Origin: Codonopsis lanceolata
Lineage: Eukaryota; Streptophyta; Magnoliopsida; Asterales; Campanulaceae
Reading direction: 5' to 3'
DNA length: 64,000 bases
Assembly: GCA_013146195.2 (NCBI GenBank)
Contig: CM028382.1
Location: 116,635,023-116,699,022, forward strand
Shown in pieces: positions 25,110-37,589 of the stretch. Position 1 is the stretch's first letter. Each line of letters starts with the position of its first letter. Position numbers and translations under genes: made by a program. A model generated the notes under the pieces. That model saw only the letters and a list, made by a program, of their open reading frames with translations, was not told where the DNA came from and made no database searches.

Positions 25110-25610
25110 ATTAGGTTCGAAAAGGTATTTTAAAAAATATTTCAAAAATATACTTAGAGGATTGGGCCAAATTTATACCCGAAAGGGAGCCTGAGCCAGT
25201 ATCTAAAAAAGGGCCAGAGCCCAACAACGAACTAGGCCCAAGAGGTGAAGATGACTTTTTATTATAAAAGGAGGAAACTTCCTCCTTGAGCATTCAGTCC
25301 CCTCTCTCAGCAAAAGAGCTATAGACAACAGGGAACGCTCCCTCCTTTTCTCTGCCTCATGGTCACACAAACATATACACCACCACCTCCATTTTATTTG
25401 TTTATAGGACATATACTGATTATCATACAAGAGGATTTAGGGGGACACCCCCACCTGCTTACGGTACTTCATTTTGCAGACATTAATTACTAGTCAGATA
25501 TCCTATCGCCGGACCACCACGACTCCGGTGACCCCGACGTGACATCACTTTCGACACCCGAATACTACACGACAAGGTCACCGTATTTTTTGCGTGATCA
25601 ATAATAAAAC
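25110..25610 (+). mobile_element. LTR-retrotransposon fragment (Gypsy-like LTR and leader)
   Basis: TTATTATAAAAGGAGG near 25258 is a TATA-like site. Downstream, GCCGGACCACCACGACTCCGGTGACCCCGACGTG-type sequence (25508-25542) recalls the segment after the promoter in plant Gypsy LTRs. No coding domain or target duplication is visible. Confidence 0.35.
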
Positions 25611-25658
25611 TTGTAAATATATGGGTAGTCTTTGTTTAAATATATATATATATATACA

Positions 25659-25830
25659 TCACTACAACAAAAAGGACATATGACGACACTGACACATTAA
25701 AGAACTTAAATTCTCGACATTTAAAATGCGACATTTTGTTTATGTGGTAGCTTCCTGACACCACGAGACATTAAATTGTTGTTCAATATAAGCCTACATG
25801 GTGGCGCATCTCCTCTATTATTAAAATACA
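25659..25830 (+). mobile_element. CACTA-type terminal sequence
   Basis: CACTACAACAAAAAGG at 25659 has the form of CACTA (En/Spm) inverted-repeat ends. No matching opposite end or transposase was found nearby, so it is a fragment or chance match. Confidence 0.35.
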
Positions 25831-27230
25831 CACACACACACGATTTTAGCTAGTGAATATATATGGGAAAAGCGCATTATATATATATATGTTGGGGAGA
25901 GTGAGAGAGACTAATTATCAATCGACATGATGCGTTCCTCTAGAGAGAAAAAAATGTGAGGCAAAGTGCTCAAAAATGCCTTCCCCTACAGAAAATGGGA
26001 TGCAAAGTGCTCAAAAAGAACACATGATCATGACAAGTTGATGGTATTCTGTTGAAAATAAAGTGGAAATTAATCACCAAATCCCGCGTTTATGGATTTG
26101 GTTGCCCAACTGGACAAACAAGAAAATCTATTATGAAATCCATTGTTCCATTTGATTATGGAACATGCAATAGCGATCCATAGGATTAGGGTATATCTTT
26201 AAAGGCATGCTACTTTCTTACAATCGCTGTGTGGATGTGACATGTTACAATTCCTATGTTAATGTGGAGTATTTCATTAAGAAGACCACTTTAACGTCAA
26301 ACTATTAAAATCGATATATCTGTAAAGAAAATAGCATTTAAGAATTAAACTCGTTTATAAAAACATAACTGTGTTTGACTTCGTCAAATTATTGTTATTT
26401 TTCTCTCGTTTTAATCATTATACTTGATATGTATAGTCAATAAGGTCACTAGGAATTATTTACCTCAATTTAGTTTTATGGAAATGCTCAAAAGACAAAA
26501 ATACTTATTTATACTTGGCTTGTAAAATCAATTAGGTCACTCCTAAATTATCAAACTAAGAAGAAAAAAAAATTACTAAGCTCACATATTTGTAAAATAG
26601 ACACTGGGTTATTAATAAAGTTAATTTGTCTAAATTTTAGCTATTTTTATTCATTCAATTACTAATTATTTGACTTAATATAAGTTATCTTTTTTCAGAA
26701 TATATAACAACAAAAAAATGGTCAAAAATACATTATTAATAAAATGAAGGCAAATAAAAAACTCACTCTGTCTAAAAAAATATTTTGATTTCTTAAGGTT
26801 AAAAAAATGAAAATAAATAGTTATAATATTTCATTCTAAAAGTATAAAAAATAAAATTATGATAAATATAAGTTATTTTGTCTAAATTTTAGTTATTTTT
26901 AATTTGTTTCAATTGCTTAGTATAGTTTTTTTTCAGAATATATACACAAAAAAAATATTTTTCCGTTCGGAGCAAAGAGTCTATGTTTGAAAATCAAACT
27001 TTTTAAGAAAAAATTGATGTATCAAAAATTCCCTTAGCAATTTTTTTGGAAAATTAATTTTTAGGTAAATTATGGCGGGTCTTTTTTTCAAAGTTTGTAA
27101 CCACAAAAGTCAACCGTTCTTTTCAACCGCAAAAGATTGTTTTTTTAAATATTGTTCTAAAAATGTCATCGTCTCCTTCAAAGATCTGGCAAACACATTG
27201 GATTCGAAAATTACTATTGTTAAGCAACGA
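25831..27230. other. Intergenic, no gene seen
   Basis: AT-rich DNA with a short (CA)n run near 25826-25840 and a small duplication around GCAAAGTGCTCAAAAA (25961-26020). Two similar TATAAGTTATTTTGTCTAAATTTTAG-like blocks near 26610-26690 and 26866-26900 suggest MITE remnants. Confidence 0.35.
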
Positions 27231-27234
27231 AACG

Positions 27235-27325
27235 GGGATTGATTTGCCAAGTCAGGTCGCAGGGGTTGGGGGGGCAGTGCCCCTTCGTGGGGGTTCGGGG
27301 GCGATGCCCCCAAAAGGTTAACAGT
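27235..27325. repeat. G-rich block typical of plant retroelements
   Basis: GGGGGGGCAGTGCCCC and GGGGGTTCGGGGGCGATGCCCCC stand out from the AT-rich surroundings and contain GGGGC...GCCCC palindromes. I have seen such blocks in plant LTR elements and Helitrons, but cannot assign this one. Confidence 0.3.
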
Positions 27326-27479
27326 TTTTTTTTATTCATAAAATACGAAAATGTAATGGATCTGTATTATATTGAATGATTTTTTAATTGGGACGAAGGC
27401 GGAAAAGGAGGAGGAAAAAGAAGGCTTATGACAAAGGAGATGGAAGAAGGTGAAAGACATGTTATGGTTTATTATCATT

Positions 27480-27830
27480 TTGTATCGCGGTATACAAATG
27501 AATTAGATAATATTTTATATATCGTGGTTCAAAATTGGATTAAGTAATTAAGACTTATGTATCGTGGTTTAAAATTTGTTTCATCGCGATGCAAATTTGG
27601 ATTAGGTAATTAAGACTTATGTATTGTGGTTCAAAAATAGATTAGGTAATTAAGACTTATGTATTGTGGTTCAAAAATTGTTACATCGCGGTGTAAATTT
27701 GGATTAGGTAATTAAAACTTATGTATCGCGGTTCAAAAAAAATTTCATCGCCGTACAAAGAGTGTTTTATCGCGGTGCAAAAGATGATGTAATAAAATTA
27801 ATATATTGCGGTGCAAAATTTAACCTATGT
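27480..27830. repeat. Irregular tandem repeat with TATCGCGGT units
   Basis: Units containing TATCGYGGTNCAAA and TAATTAAGACTTATGTA recur at 40-63 bp spacing (for example near 27546, 27608, 27648 and 27711). There is no coding capacity. Confidence 0.6.
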
Positions 27831-28165
27831 AGCGCGTTTTCGGTTCATTAAGGGTATCGTAGTCATTTTACCCCAAAAATGACTTTTTCCGATTAAAAAA
27901 AACATTCTTTAGTATTTTTTATAAAATTTATACTTTCAATTTTTTATGTATTTTGTTATTTTGAAGCATAATGTTTGTACAAATAAGTTTTGTACTCTTA
28001 TTATTGATGGACTTAAATTGCAATTTGATCATCCTACTTTGATAAAAGGAAGAGAGAGGGAATTTTTGGGGTTTTAATAAGTTATTAAGTTTTTTATCCA
28101 AAAAATTGAATTAAGTGATGAACACGAGAATTAAAACCGAGTATCGTAATTGAAGTGAGGAAAAA

Positions 28166-28173
<8 letters not shown>

Positions 28174-28223
<50 letters not shown>
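28174..28223. repeat. (AT)n microsatellite
   Basis: A pure AT run preceded by a poly(A) stretch. Confidence 0.9.
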
Positions 28224-28226
<3 letters not shown>

Positions 28227-28365
28227 GTTATTTCAAAAAAAAGAAAATATATATACACTCGATTAATTAGGAATAAAAAAATTACAATGGAGTGAATGGA
28301 AATATAAACAAAAATACAGAGTAGCATGAAAGTCAGGGATGAGGACATAATCATGAACACAAGCA

Positions 28366-28604
28366 TGATAGAACTACTTCAGTTAATCAAGCAAATCACG
28401 GCTCCCTTAGCCAACTTGGATGGACAGATTCTGTTCCTACAATTATGAAAGAGATTGAGTCAAATATTTTATAATGTATCTTTTATATTTTTATAATGTA
28501 TCTGTTACTAGAATTAGGGATCAATGTATATTTTATATACTCTCATGTCGCCTCGATCGGTCAATTGAATTGTGGAGATTACGAACTCTATACTATCCTC
28601 AATA
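28366..28604 (+). repeat. 5' LTR of the Copia element
   Basis: 239 bp, starting TGATAGAA and ending CCTCAATA. It differs from the 3' LTR by six scattered substitutions plus one diverged ~15-bp patch (near 28545-28558), so the insertion is not recent. A TATA-like TTTTATAATG lies inside. Confidence 0.95.
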
Positions 28605-28616
28605 TGGTATCAGAGC
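28605..28616 (+). promoter_or_regulatory. Primer binding site (initiator Met-tRNA)
   Basis: TGGTATCAGAGC directly follows the 5' LTR and is complementary to the 3' end of plant initiator tRNA-Met, the usual Copia primer. Confidence 0.9.
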
Positions 28617-28691
28617 CTTCGATCTAATACATCTCAAAATCACAATTCTTCTTCTGCTATCCTTTTCTGTTCTTCTCTTCTCACTACAGCA

Positions 28692-29473
28692 ATGGCAACT
28701 TCTGAAAACCAAACTATTATTCCAAACACCCAGGATCCCACCAAGCCGCTTGTTATGATCTCCTTTCATAACTCAATCAAATTATCGGCTATCAACTACC
28801 TCTCTTGGAAAACTCAGATTGAAGCCATTTTAATTGGCTATGATCTCCATAAATTCGTGACTGGATCTCATCACATCCCGTCTGCAACGATAACCAAAAA
28901 CAACCGTGAAGAACCCAACCCTGAACATTCCACATGGGTTCGTCAAAATAAACTGATTTTTGGAGCTCTAGTTGGAACCCTTTCCCCAACCATTGTTCCC
29001 TTAGTAACTCAATCTGCAACCTGCCAAGCTTTATGGGAGATCTTAGCCAACACTTATGCCAAACCCTCCCGAGGTCACATTAAACAGATTAAGGACCAAC
29101 TTAAGCACCATACTAAGGGTACCCAATCTGTCTCCGAGTACATGCAATTCATCAAAACTCGTTCTGATGAACTTGCTGTCCTTGGTAAATCCCTTGACCA
29201 AGAGGACTTGATTGAACTCGCATTGACGGTCTTGGTGATGAATATCAATCCATTATCGATACCGTCAATGGTCGTGACAAACCCATTTCCTTTGATGAGC
29301 TTCATGAAAAGCTTATCAACAAAGAACTTGCTCTAAGCCATAAATCCAGCCCTCCCTCCTTCCCAGCCACGGCCAACCCCACCAACACCCGTTCCAAACA
29401 AAATTCTGCCAACTCCTTTCCTCGCCCTCCACCCTTCTCTCCCAAATCCTCTCGACCCCCCTACCCAATCTAG
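28692..29473 (+). pseudogene. Copia gag, frameshifted
   Basis: The likely start is MATSENQ at 28692. The conserved block LSAINYLSWKTQIEAILIGY and the later HTKGTQSVSEYMQ are typical of RE1-type gag. Near 29220 the frame breaks: the next conserved part (IDGLGDEYQSIIDTVNGRDK) continues in another frame and ends at a TAG at 29471-29473. In normal elements this frame would run on through a zinc knuckle into pol. Confidence 0.85.
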
Positions 29474-29496
29474 TCGTCCCCACCGCCTTTCTTGGT

Positions 29497-29538
29497 CGCG
29501 CCTGGTGCAACACCAAGGGACATGTCCTTTCCCACCGT
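29497..29538 (+). pseudogene. Degenerate gag zinc knuckle
   Basis: The reading RAWCNTKGHVLSHR has the exact spacing of C-x2-C-x4-H-x4-C, but the first and last Cys are Arg (CGC and CGT instead of TGC and TGT). Nucleic-acid binding by this finger would be lost. Confidence 0.7.
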
Positions 29539-29649
29539 CCCTATTTTCCATCAATCTCACCCTAACCTAAAACCTCCATCTCGTCCCCACCCACCTTGGC
29601 AGCCCCCCTCCTTGGCCACCATCACCCTCTCAACCCCGTGCTCATGTAG

Positions 29650-31761
29650 CCCTTTGCTCCCGTCGCTAACCCCAATTGGATCTTAGATAGTGGTGCTACG
29701 CACCACGTTACCTCTGATCTTCACAGCCTTGCCTTCCATACTCCGTACGACGGTTCCGATGATGTTGTCATTGGTAATGGTACGAGGCTTCCCATCTCTC
29801 ACACGGGCTTTATTTCTCTCTCTGCTTTCTCTAAGTCCTTTACTTTATCAAATGTGTTATGTGTTCCTACTATGCAAAAGAATCTCATTTCAATTTCTCA
29901 ATTTTGTCGTACAAATAATACTTCTATTGAATTCTCACCATCTTCGTTTTCTGTGAAGGACTTGCGCACGGGGGCAATTCTTTTCCAGGGTCCAACTAAG
30001 GATGGTGTCTACGAGTGGCCGGCAACCACTCCATCCACCGTGTCTCCAATCCTTGCCTTCTCGAGTGTCAAAACCAACTCGTCCGCTTGGCATCATCGCC
30101 TTGGGCATCCTTCTTCTGTCATTTTTAAACACATTGTGTCCTCTTGTAACTTAGCATGTTCTGATAATAATGTTCAAGATTTATTTTGTAACTCTTGCCA
30201 TTGCAATAAAAGTCACAAGTTACCATTTTCTCTATCTACTATTTCCACCTCATCACCTCTTGAAATAATCTTTTCTGATGTATGGACTTCACCCCTCTAC
30301 TCCCTTGATAATTACAAATATTACGTTATATTTGTTGATCACTTCACCAAGTACACTTGGCTCTATCCCCTAAAACGCAAATCTGATGTGCATGACGTCT
30401 TCACTCGTTTCAAAGCACTTGTTGAAAATCATTTTAATCGGAAAATTCTTACTCTTTATTCTGATAATGGTGGTGAGTATGATGCTCTTAAATCCTTCCT
30501 TGCTCAAAGTGGAATTGCCCACCTTACATCTCCCCCTCATACACCCGAGCACAATGGATACTCGGAAAGACGTCACCGTCACATCGTCGAAACTGGGTTA
30601 TCCCTCCTATCTCATGCGTCCATGCCTTTAACTTATTGGTCCCATGCCTTCTCCACTGCGGTGTACCTCATCAATCGTCTTCCTACTCCGACTCTTAATT
30701 TAAGTTCACATTATCATAAACTCTTTGACAAACCTCCCAACTACTCCAAACTTCGTAGTTTTGGATGTCTCTGTTACCCTTGGCTTCGGCCATATTCACC
30801 ACACAAACTAGCACCACGCTCCTCTCCCTGTGTCTTCATTGGTTACTCTCTCACACAAAGTGCTTACCTATGTCTTGACACGTCCACCTCTCGTCTCTTC
30901 TCCTCTCGTCACGTAAAATTTGTTGAGTCGGTTTTTCCGTTTGCCACTTCTTCCGCTCCACCTATGACCACTCAATCCATATCTCCCTCAGATTGGTGTC
31001 TCTTGTCTCTCCCTGTTCTTGTTCCCTCATCTCCACCAACTAGTTCTAACTCCACTCAGCCATCACCCCCTCCCTCCCCAGTTCTCCCTCCCGCACCACC
31101 AAATGTTGACCTTCCCGAACCCAATCCTCTTCCTGCGTCGACTTCCCCAATGCCATCCTCCCTTGCCTCCCTCGCACCATCATCACTCGCTCTAAACACA
31201 ATATCCACAAGCCTATTACTAAGCTCAACCTCTGCCCAACTCCATCCTACACCCGACTCATTTGAACCCACAAATGTGACCCAAGCCTTAAAAGATCCCA
31301 AATGGCGTCGAGGCTCTCTCCTTGAATTTAATGCCCTTAACAATGGCACATGGGAGTTGGTTCCTCCTACCTCCACTCAGAATTTAGTTGGGTGCAAATG
31401 GGTTTTTCGCACCAAATACCTTCCAGATGGCTCTATTGACAAACATAAAGCTCGACTTGTCGCGAAAGGGTTTCACCAGTGTCCAGGAATTGATTTTCAT
31501 GACACTTACAGTCCAGTTGTCAAGCCTACAACAGTCCGCTTGGTACTTAGTATTGCGGTCTCTTCCAATTGGTCTATCCGACAACTTGATGTTAATAATG
31601 CTTTCCTTCAAGGTACACTGTCTGAAGAGGTTTTTATGCAACAACCCCCGGGGTTCATTGACTCTGATTTTCCTCAACATGTCTGTAAACTTCGGAAGGC
31701 CATTTACTTGATTGAAGGTATCTTGAGCTTCGTAATTTCCTTCTTACAGTTGGGTTTGTGA
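29650..31761 (+). pseudogene. Copia pol, part 1: protease, integrase, N-terminal RT
   Basis: An open frame follows a TAG at 29647-29649 that probably replaces CAG. Protease active site DSGAT is at 29686-29700. A pre-integrase HHCC region follows (WHHRLGHPS ... CNSCHCNK). Integrase has Asp in FSDVW, Asp in YSDNGGE and Glu in NGYSERRHR, the DDE set. After a Pro/Ser-rich linker the RT begins (WVFRTKYLPDGSIDKHKARLVAKG ... LDVNNAFLQGTL). At about 31712-31735 the usual YGLKQAPRAWY segment is lost and the frame ends at 31761. Confidence 0.9.
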
Positions 31762-32788
31762 ACTCGGTTGCTGACACATCTCTATTTATCTTCACTGGTA
31801 ATAATATTATTATCTACTTTCTCATCTATGTAGATGATATTATTATTACAGGTAACAATACTGTCGCTGTTCATAGTTTCATTGAACAACTCTCTCAACG
31901 GTTCTCTCTAAAAGACCTTGGTCCTCTTGCCTACTTTCTCGGGGTTGAAGTCCTGCCTCATGCCACGGGTTTGTTTCTTTGCCAACGTAAATACATTTTG
32001 GATTTACTTGACAAATACCATATGACAACGACCAAACCATCCACCACCCCACTGGCCACCACGCCAATTCTCACTCTCAAAAGTGGCTCCCCCCTCTCCA
32101 ACCCCACTGAATATCGCACTCTTGTTGGTAGTCTCCAATATCTCTCCCTAACCCGGCCGATATTGCTTACACTTGTCAACAAATTGTCCCAATTTATGCA
32201 CCAACCCACCTCTGAGCATTGGCAGGCAGTGAAGCGTCTCTTACGATATCTGTGTGGTACATTGAACCATGGGATTACTTTGCATCACAACTCCAGTCCG
32301 TCTCTCCATGCTTTCTCTGAGGCCGACTGGGCTGGCAATAGAGATGATTACACTTCTACTTCGGCCTATCTCATCTATCTTGGTCGAAATCTCATATCTT
32401 GGAGCTCGAAAAAGCAATGTACAGTTGCACGTTCCTCAACCGAAGCTGAGTACCGCTCGGTGGCTGCTACTGCTGCTGAACTTCGGTGGCTATGTTCTCT
32501 GCTCACAGAATTACATGTCACTATCTCATCTTCACCGGTCATCTATTGTGACAACGTTGGTGCCACCAACCTTTGCGCTAATCCTATATTTCATTCCCGA
32601 ATGAAGCATGTTGCCCTTGACTATCACTTTATTCGTGAACAAGTTCAAAATGCTTTGCTTCGTGTCACTCATGTTTCCTCAAAGGATCAGCTTGTGGATG
32701 GCCTTACCAAACCTCTACCTCGCCAAAGATTTCAGTTCCTTCAGTCCAAGATTGGCCTTACCCGTCGGCCGTCCATCTTGCGGGGGCA
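31762..32788 (+). pseudogene. Copia pol, part 2: RT with YVDD and RNase H
   Basis: The frame resumes with FVNSVADTSLF, the normal continuation after the deleted part. The RT catalytic YVDD is at 31827-31838. RNase H follows, with ADWAGNRDDYTSTSAY, SSTEAEYRS and the usual C-terminal KPLPRQRFQFLQSKIGL. This half has no internal stop, and the frame runs on into the 3' LTR to 32897. The lesion is limited to the short deletion and shift between the two halves. Confidence 0.9.
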
Positions 32789-33028
32789 TGATAGAACGAC
32801 TTCAGTTAATCAAGCAAATCACGGCTCCCTTAGCCAACTTGGAAGGACAGATTCTGCTCCTACAATTATGGAAGAGATTGAGTCAAATATTTTATAATGT
32901 ATCTTTTATATTTTTATAATGTATCTGTTACTAGAATTAGGGACCAATATATATTTTATATACTCCTGTAATCAGTTTGATCGGTCAATTGAATTGTGGA
33001 GATTACGAACTCTATACTATCCTCAATA
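32789..33028 (+). repeat. 3' LTR of the Copia element
   Basis: 240 bp with the same ends as the 5' LTR (TGATAGAA ... CCTCAATA), preceded by the purine run TGCGGGGGCA and followed by the AAGCA target duplication. Confidence 0.95.
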
Positions 33029-33093
33029 AAGCATGCACAAAAGTTGTACTCCTACAAATGCAATTACTAGCTAAAATGGATTTGGCTTTGAGA

Positions 33094-33097
<4 letters not shown>

Positions 33098-33168
<71 letters not shown>
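33098..33168. repeat. (AT)n microsatellite
   Basis: About 70 bp of pure AT. A further (AT)n run of about 25 bp lies at 33458-33482. Confidence 0.9.
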
Positions 33169-33170
<2 letters not shown>

Positions 33171-34635
33171 GGTACTGTTATCGATACTTAAAAGAAAAAT
33201 ATAAAAAACTGTGAGTTGAAAAAAATTATATTATAATCCTTTAGAAATATTGTTTTAGAATCCTGTGAAAAAAAAGGTAGGAAAGAATTAATCGAAAACA
33301 GATAAAAAACAAAAAGATAGATACTAAAAATTATTCACTGAAAATGCGGAAAAACACAATAACAAGCAATTGGAAGAGTACGAGGTGAAATCAGATAGGT
33401 AACTCCTTCCCTGGTTGAAGCCCAAGCATCCTCTCGACGCATAAAGGGCTCTGGTGAATATATATATATATATATATATATAAGATCTAACTTTTCATAA
33501 ACTATAAGTATCTTCACAACTGACAGGGACCCTATGACCTATAAAAAGTTCGATCGCTAGAAAGACAAGAGAAGTCTAACATGAACTATGTTCATAGTTA
33601 CAAGTATAAAAGGTTTTTGGTAAACCGATATCCTTTTTTGGTGTTTTCGGAAAAGCCATTTTACTTTCTTTTCCTTTTTTCTTTTTTCCCGTGCCATCAA
33701 ACTAATTAATACTCCATAAGTTCGTAAATTATTGTGTCGTTTTATTTTATTTTATTTTATTTTAATCAAACTCTGCTTTTCAAATGAAAAGTATATTTTT
33801 TAATTTTTTTCAAAATCATAAATCAAACACTCTATGTTACCAAATTATTGGTATGTTTGACTTTTAAAAATCAAACTTGTTGGTTTTTTAAAAAAGTTGA
33901 TGTTTTTTTTTTATTATAAAACATGTAGTTCATAGTACTTTTTTGGTGCTACAAACTACTTGTTTTATAATTCAGAAAAAAAAATTAAAATATATCAATT
34001 TTCCGTTTAAATAACAATGAGTTTGACTTTAAAAAGCCATACCATACAATAATTTAAAAACACGTGAGTAATTTTTAGTACTTCTGGAAAAAAAAAATGC
34101 GGATTGGAGAGAATATTATGTTTACTAGATAAATTATACGGAGTATTTGCTAAATTAGGGTTCGATCTTTTCTCATTCTTCCCTTAGAGGAAGATTTTTT
34201 TTTTTTTTTTTTTTTTTTGCTAAATTAGATAGCCCAACAAATGTGTTGATATGCATTTGGGTGCACCCAAAATGTTCTAGAACTCCAAAAATAGTGTCTC
34301 TAATATATTATTGGAAATCCCTTAAAATTTAGGTTTCCAACAAAAACAAAGGGATCTCAATTTGGAGTTATGCGTGAAATACTACGCAAATGTTTATTTA
34401 TATATTTTTTGCTCTAGATTCATCTAGCTAGCGTGAACACATTCTAATTTAGTTCACCACTTCCATGCAAAAGTACTCTTGATTATGTAATTTGAGTTTT
34501 CATTTGTAAACACTCCCTCCGTCTCAAAATTATTATCATTAACTTAGTACGTGGATTAAGAAAACACAATTGACTTGATTATAAATATTCGTATAATGTA
34601 TAGTTTTTTTTTAAAACAATCATGTGCATGACTTA
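33169..34635. other. Intergenic with MITE remnants, no gene
   Basis: ATACTCCATAAGTTCG near 33709 and the inverted TATACGGAGTAT near 34136 may be ends of one Stowaway-like MITE. CTCCCTCCGTCTCAAAATT near 34513 is another Stowaway-like end without a clear partner. A poly(T) run spans about 34196-34218. Confidence 0.4.
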
Positions 34636-34879
34636 TACTCTCTTCGTTTCAGGCAAAGAGTCAACTATATTATTTTTAAACGTTTCACTTTAAGAGCTCA
34701 CTTTCAAAAAGTATGCTTACAATTTATATAACATTTCATATTTACACTTTACTTGTGTCGTAATCACATTTTTTATACTCAACTATTTTTGTAATTATGA
34801 TTAACTTTAATGACATTAATATATCCCTTAATAATTAGATTTTTCAAATAGAGACTCTTTAAGTGAAACGTATGCAGTA
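34636..34879. mobile_element. Stowaway-like MITE
   Basis: The left end TACTCTCTTCGTTTCAGGCA is mirrored by GTGAAACGTATGCAGTA at the right, with AAAGAGTC and GACTCTTTAAG just inside. Same family and length as 4774-5015. Confidence 0.6.
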
Positions 34880-34969
34880 ATTAAAGTAAGAAGAAAAAGG
34901 TAAGACCATGGCTAGATTCGAGCATAGATTTGTAGGTGCAACTGCTAGGACCTCACAATACATATATCC

Positions 34970-35593
34970 TAGAGCTGTCAAAACGAATTAGTTGAGTTGA
35001 ATTTGGTTGGGTTGGGAAATATGAACCCACTAGGAGGCGAGTCAAATGGGTTTAGCACGCGACGGATTGGGGTGGGGCGGGTTGGTCTGTCATTAAAAAG
35101 TTGCAAATAACACAAGCCACAAGTTTGCAACTATAAACTTAAATCATTTTCACTCAAAACGTGAGATTATTTTTTATATCTGAAATAAGTAAATGATTAT
35201 GGATTCATTAAAAAGTGGCACTTACAGCAACAACATATGCCCGAATAAAGTAGTTTAACCGCAATATTTATGAAAAAAAAATTACAAGAACATATAAAAA
35301 GAGTAATGATAAAATGGTTTTTTATTTCTTTTTATTTTTCCTTTTACATTAGAGAAAGTTGTTAAAAAATATTTAGAAAATAATTGTAGAAAATATTTAA
35401 AAAAAATTACTGAATTGTGAAATTTTTTGTGTTATTTATTATTAATTTTGTTTTTAATTAGCTTAACCCATGATAGGTTAGGTTTGTGATTTTCAGGTCC
35501 GCCACATTCGTAGGCTAGTTCGTCCCGCCTCACCAAATGGTAGGAATAGTTGGTTGGAGGCTGACCTGCCCAAGCAACCTACCTTGACAGCTA
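34970..35593. mobile_element. hAT-type MITE (TAGAGCTGTCAA family)
   Basis: The left end is TAGAGCTGTCAAAACG. The right end, reverse complemented, is TAGCTGTCAAGGTAGG. Subterminal G/C-rich GGGTTGG and GGGGCGGG blocks lie at both ends. The flanking 8-mers do not match well, so the duplication has decayed. The family recurs at 55616-56166. Confidence 0.55.
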
Positions 35594-37265
35594 CAATATA
35601 TCTATATAACTTGAAAATTTGTATGCATTAATATGTTTTTTTTGAAATTCTTTTTAATTTTTTGAGGACAAGAATTTGGTCATTTGTGATATACTAGTGC
35701 ATCGCAAATAAGACGTATCATACGCTTTTTTTTAACTTTCTTAAAGGGGTGCTTTTATAATATTTTTTTATCTTTTATAATTCTCGGCTTCATCGAGAGG
35801 TCGATGACGTTTTATCTTCTCAAGAAAATTAGTAAACCCTTCGGCCTTCTCTTTCGTCCTCCTCTGGCCTTTGCTGATTTGTTAGTTTTATTTTAATTTT
35901 TTAATTTTTTTTCTTCCTAAGGGATATGGGTCAAAAGATCGAACATAAGACCTCACACTTTATGAAGTCTCATCTTTACCACTGGACTCCTCCATTAGGG
36001 ACTTTTATAATTTTAAAGAAAATCTGGATGAGTATCATCATTCATTAGTATACGATTAAACAATTCTACATCAAATTGTAAATTTTATCTTGTCAAAAAA
36101 GGTAATAAAAAAAAAGTTGTTTATTTCATTAGCTATTAACTTATTATGTAGAGTTGTTTGACTAATACTTGTTTACTAATTAGTTCATTTTTATAGTTTT
36201 TATTACTTAATTTGCATCAGTTTACTTCATTGGTGAAGCAAACCTCATAATTCTTATGCCGAATAGCCTATTTCTTCCTATCACGGCAGACCTTTTGGTA
36301 TATTTTTATTAATTGTTTGGTGATAGCAACAACTTAGCCACTTAGTTATCAAGGTTGAAGTTAATTTGTCAAGCTATTTTCGCTAATTTGTTACTTCATA
36401 TTTTTTTATTCATTAATAATATAATATATACTTCTATAAGTTTAGGTATCTTACGATACAGGATGCATATCTCTATACAGTCATAAAGATCAAATATTGA
36501 TATACGATATGTCGATTTCACGTTTTAAATTTTGTCTTCCTTTGTATTGGCCATTGGGGGCTTCATTTTTTGCTTGTTTGCCACGAATCTTTAAAAAGTT
36601 AAGAACGGCCTAAATAAATATAAAATGGTAAAAGATTTGTCAGGAACCGCCTGAATAAAAACAAAATGATAAAAAAAAAATTGTCATAAAAAGAAAAGTA
36701 ACAAACAAAACAATTTTTTAAGTAATAATTATTGAAAAAAAAACGCGACAATATTTTTATTTTGTTATCAAACGTTTTTTTATTTTGTTACTTCAAACGT
36801 TTTCTTGCACAAACAAAAAAAAAAGAAAAAATAAGTTGATGCAGGTACAAGACCATGGCGAAGTTGGAATGTAAGTGATTTTTTGTGCACTTGTTTATTA
36901 AGTTTTTGACTATTTCTAGGTTGTGGGAATTTTGGTTAGCAGTATTATAATACCTCGATAATTTTAGTTTAAAATATTAATTTATATTTTAATTATTTTG
37001 GACTAATCTAATTAATTGGGTCTATTCTTAGTAATGAAAAATTTGTTAATCGGACACACCTTTAAATAACAGTAGAGTTGAGCTTGGCCCACCTTTAAAT
37101 GTTTAATAAAATAATTATTTTACTAAATTAATTATAGTCAGATCGACTATAAGATTTCAGTTTAGGGTTAGAAAAACTAATAGAGTTTTATATAAATAGA
37201 ATAATTGATAAAGAAAGAAAAAAAGAGAGAAGAAGAAGCAAAACGACGGCTAGGCAGAGGGAGAG
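35594..37265. other. Intergenic, no gene seen
   Basis: AT-rich DNA. No conserved frame, paired element ends or RNA gene could be recognised. Confidence 0.4.
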
Positions 37266-37274
37266 ATACTGTTA

Positions 37275-37521
37275 GTGCTTGTTTGATGAAGCGTTTTGGT
37301 CAAAAAAAAAATGGCTTTTAAAAGTGTTTCAATGCAGCATTTTAAAACGCAACATTTTAAAAATGTGGAGCGTTTTAAAAATATGCTACTTTTACAACTA
37401 CTCTGTTTATGAAAAATAACGTTTTGAAATAGTTTTCGAAACGTGTTTACAAAAATAAAACTACGTTTTAAAAATGTTGCGTTTTGAAAAAACTGTGTTT
37501 TCAAAACGCTGCACCAAACAG
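37275..37521. mobile_element. MITE with AAACGC-rich inverted ends
   Basis: GTGCTTGTTTGATGAAGCGTTTTGG at the left is mirrored by TTTTCAAAACGCTGCACCAAACAG at the right, and GTTTTAAAA and TTTTAAAAC repeats fill the interior. The sequence folds back on itself over about 250 bp. A target duplication was not clear. Confidence 0.5.
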
Positions 37522-37589
37522 TAAGTAATCTCATCACCTTAGCTTTTCTATGTTTTGGTATTTGAGAATATAAAGGTCTGTACATAACT

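Larger units (their letters stand above)
28366..33028 (+). mobile_element. Copia retrotransposon, RE1-like (Ale-type), inactivated
   Basis: Two LTRs (28366-28604 and 32789-33028) flank gag and pol. AAGCA stands on both outer sides (28361-28365 and 33029-33033), an exact 5-bp target duplication. A primer site TGGTATCAGAGC follows the 5' LTR, and a purine run TGCGGGGGCA precedes the 3' LTR. Domain order is gag, protease, integrase, reverse transcriptase, RNase H, the Copia order. Gag and pol most resemble RE1-type plant elements. A frameshift, a nonsense codon, a lost zinc finger and an RT deletion make it non-autonomous. Confidence 0.95.

Noticed and set aside
28094..28366. A 90-aa frame with an Ile-Tyr run
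   Set aside because: Translation of an (AT)n microsatellite with flanking AT-rich DNA.
37275..37524. Tourist-type MITE with TTA duplication
   Set aside because: The left flank is TTA and the right flank TAA, an inverted rather than direct match, so the superfamily was left open.
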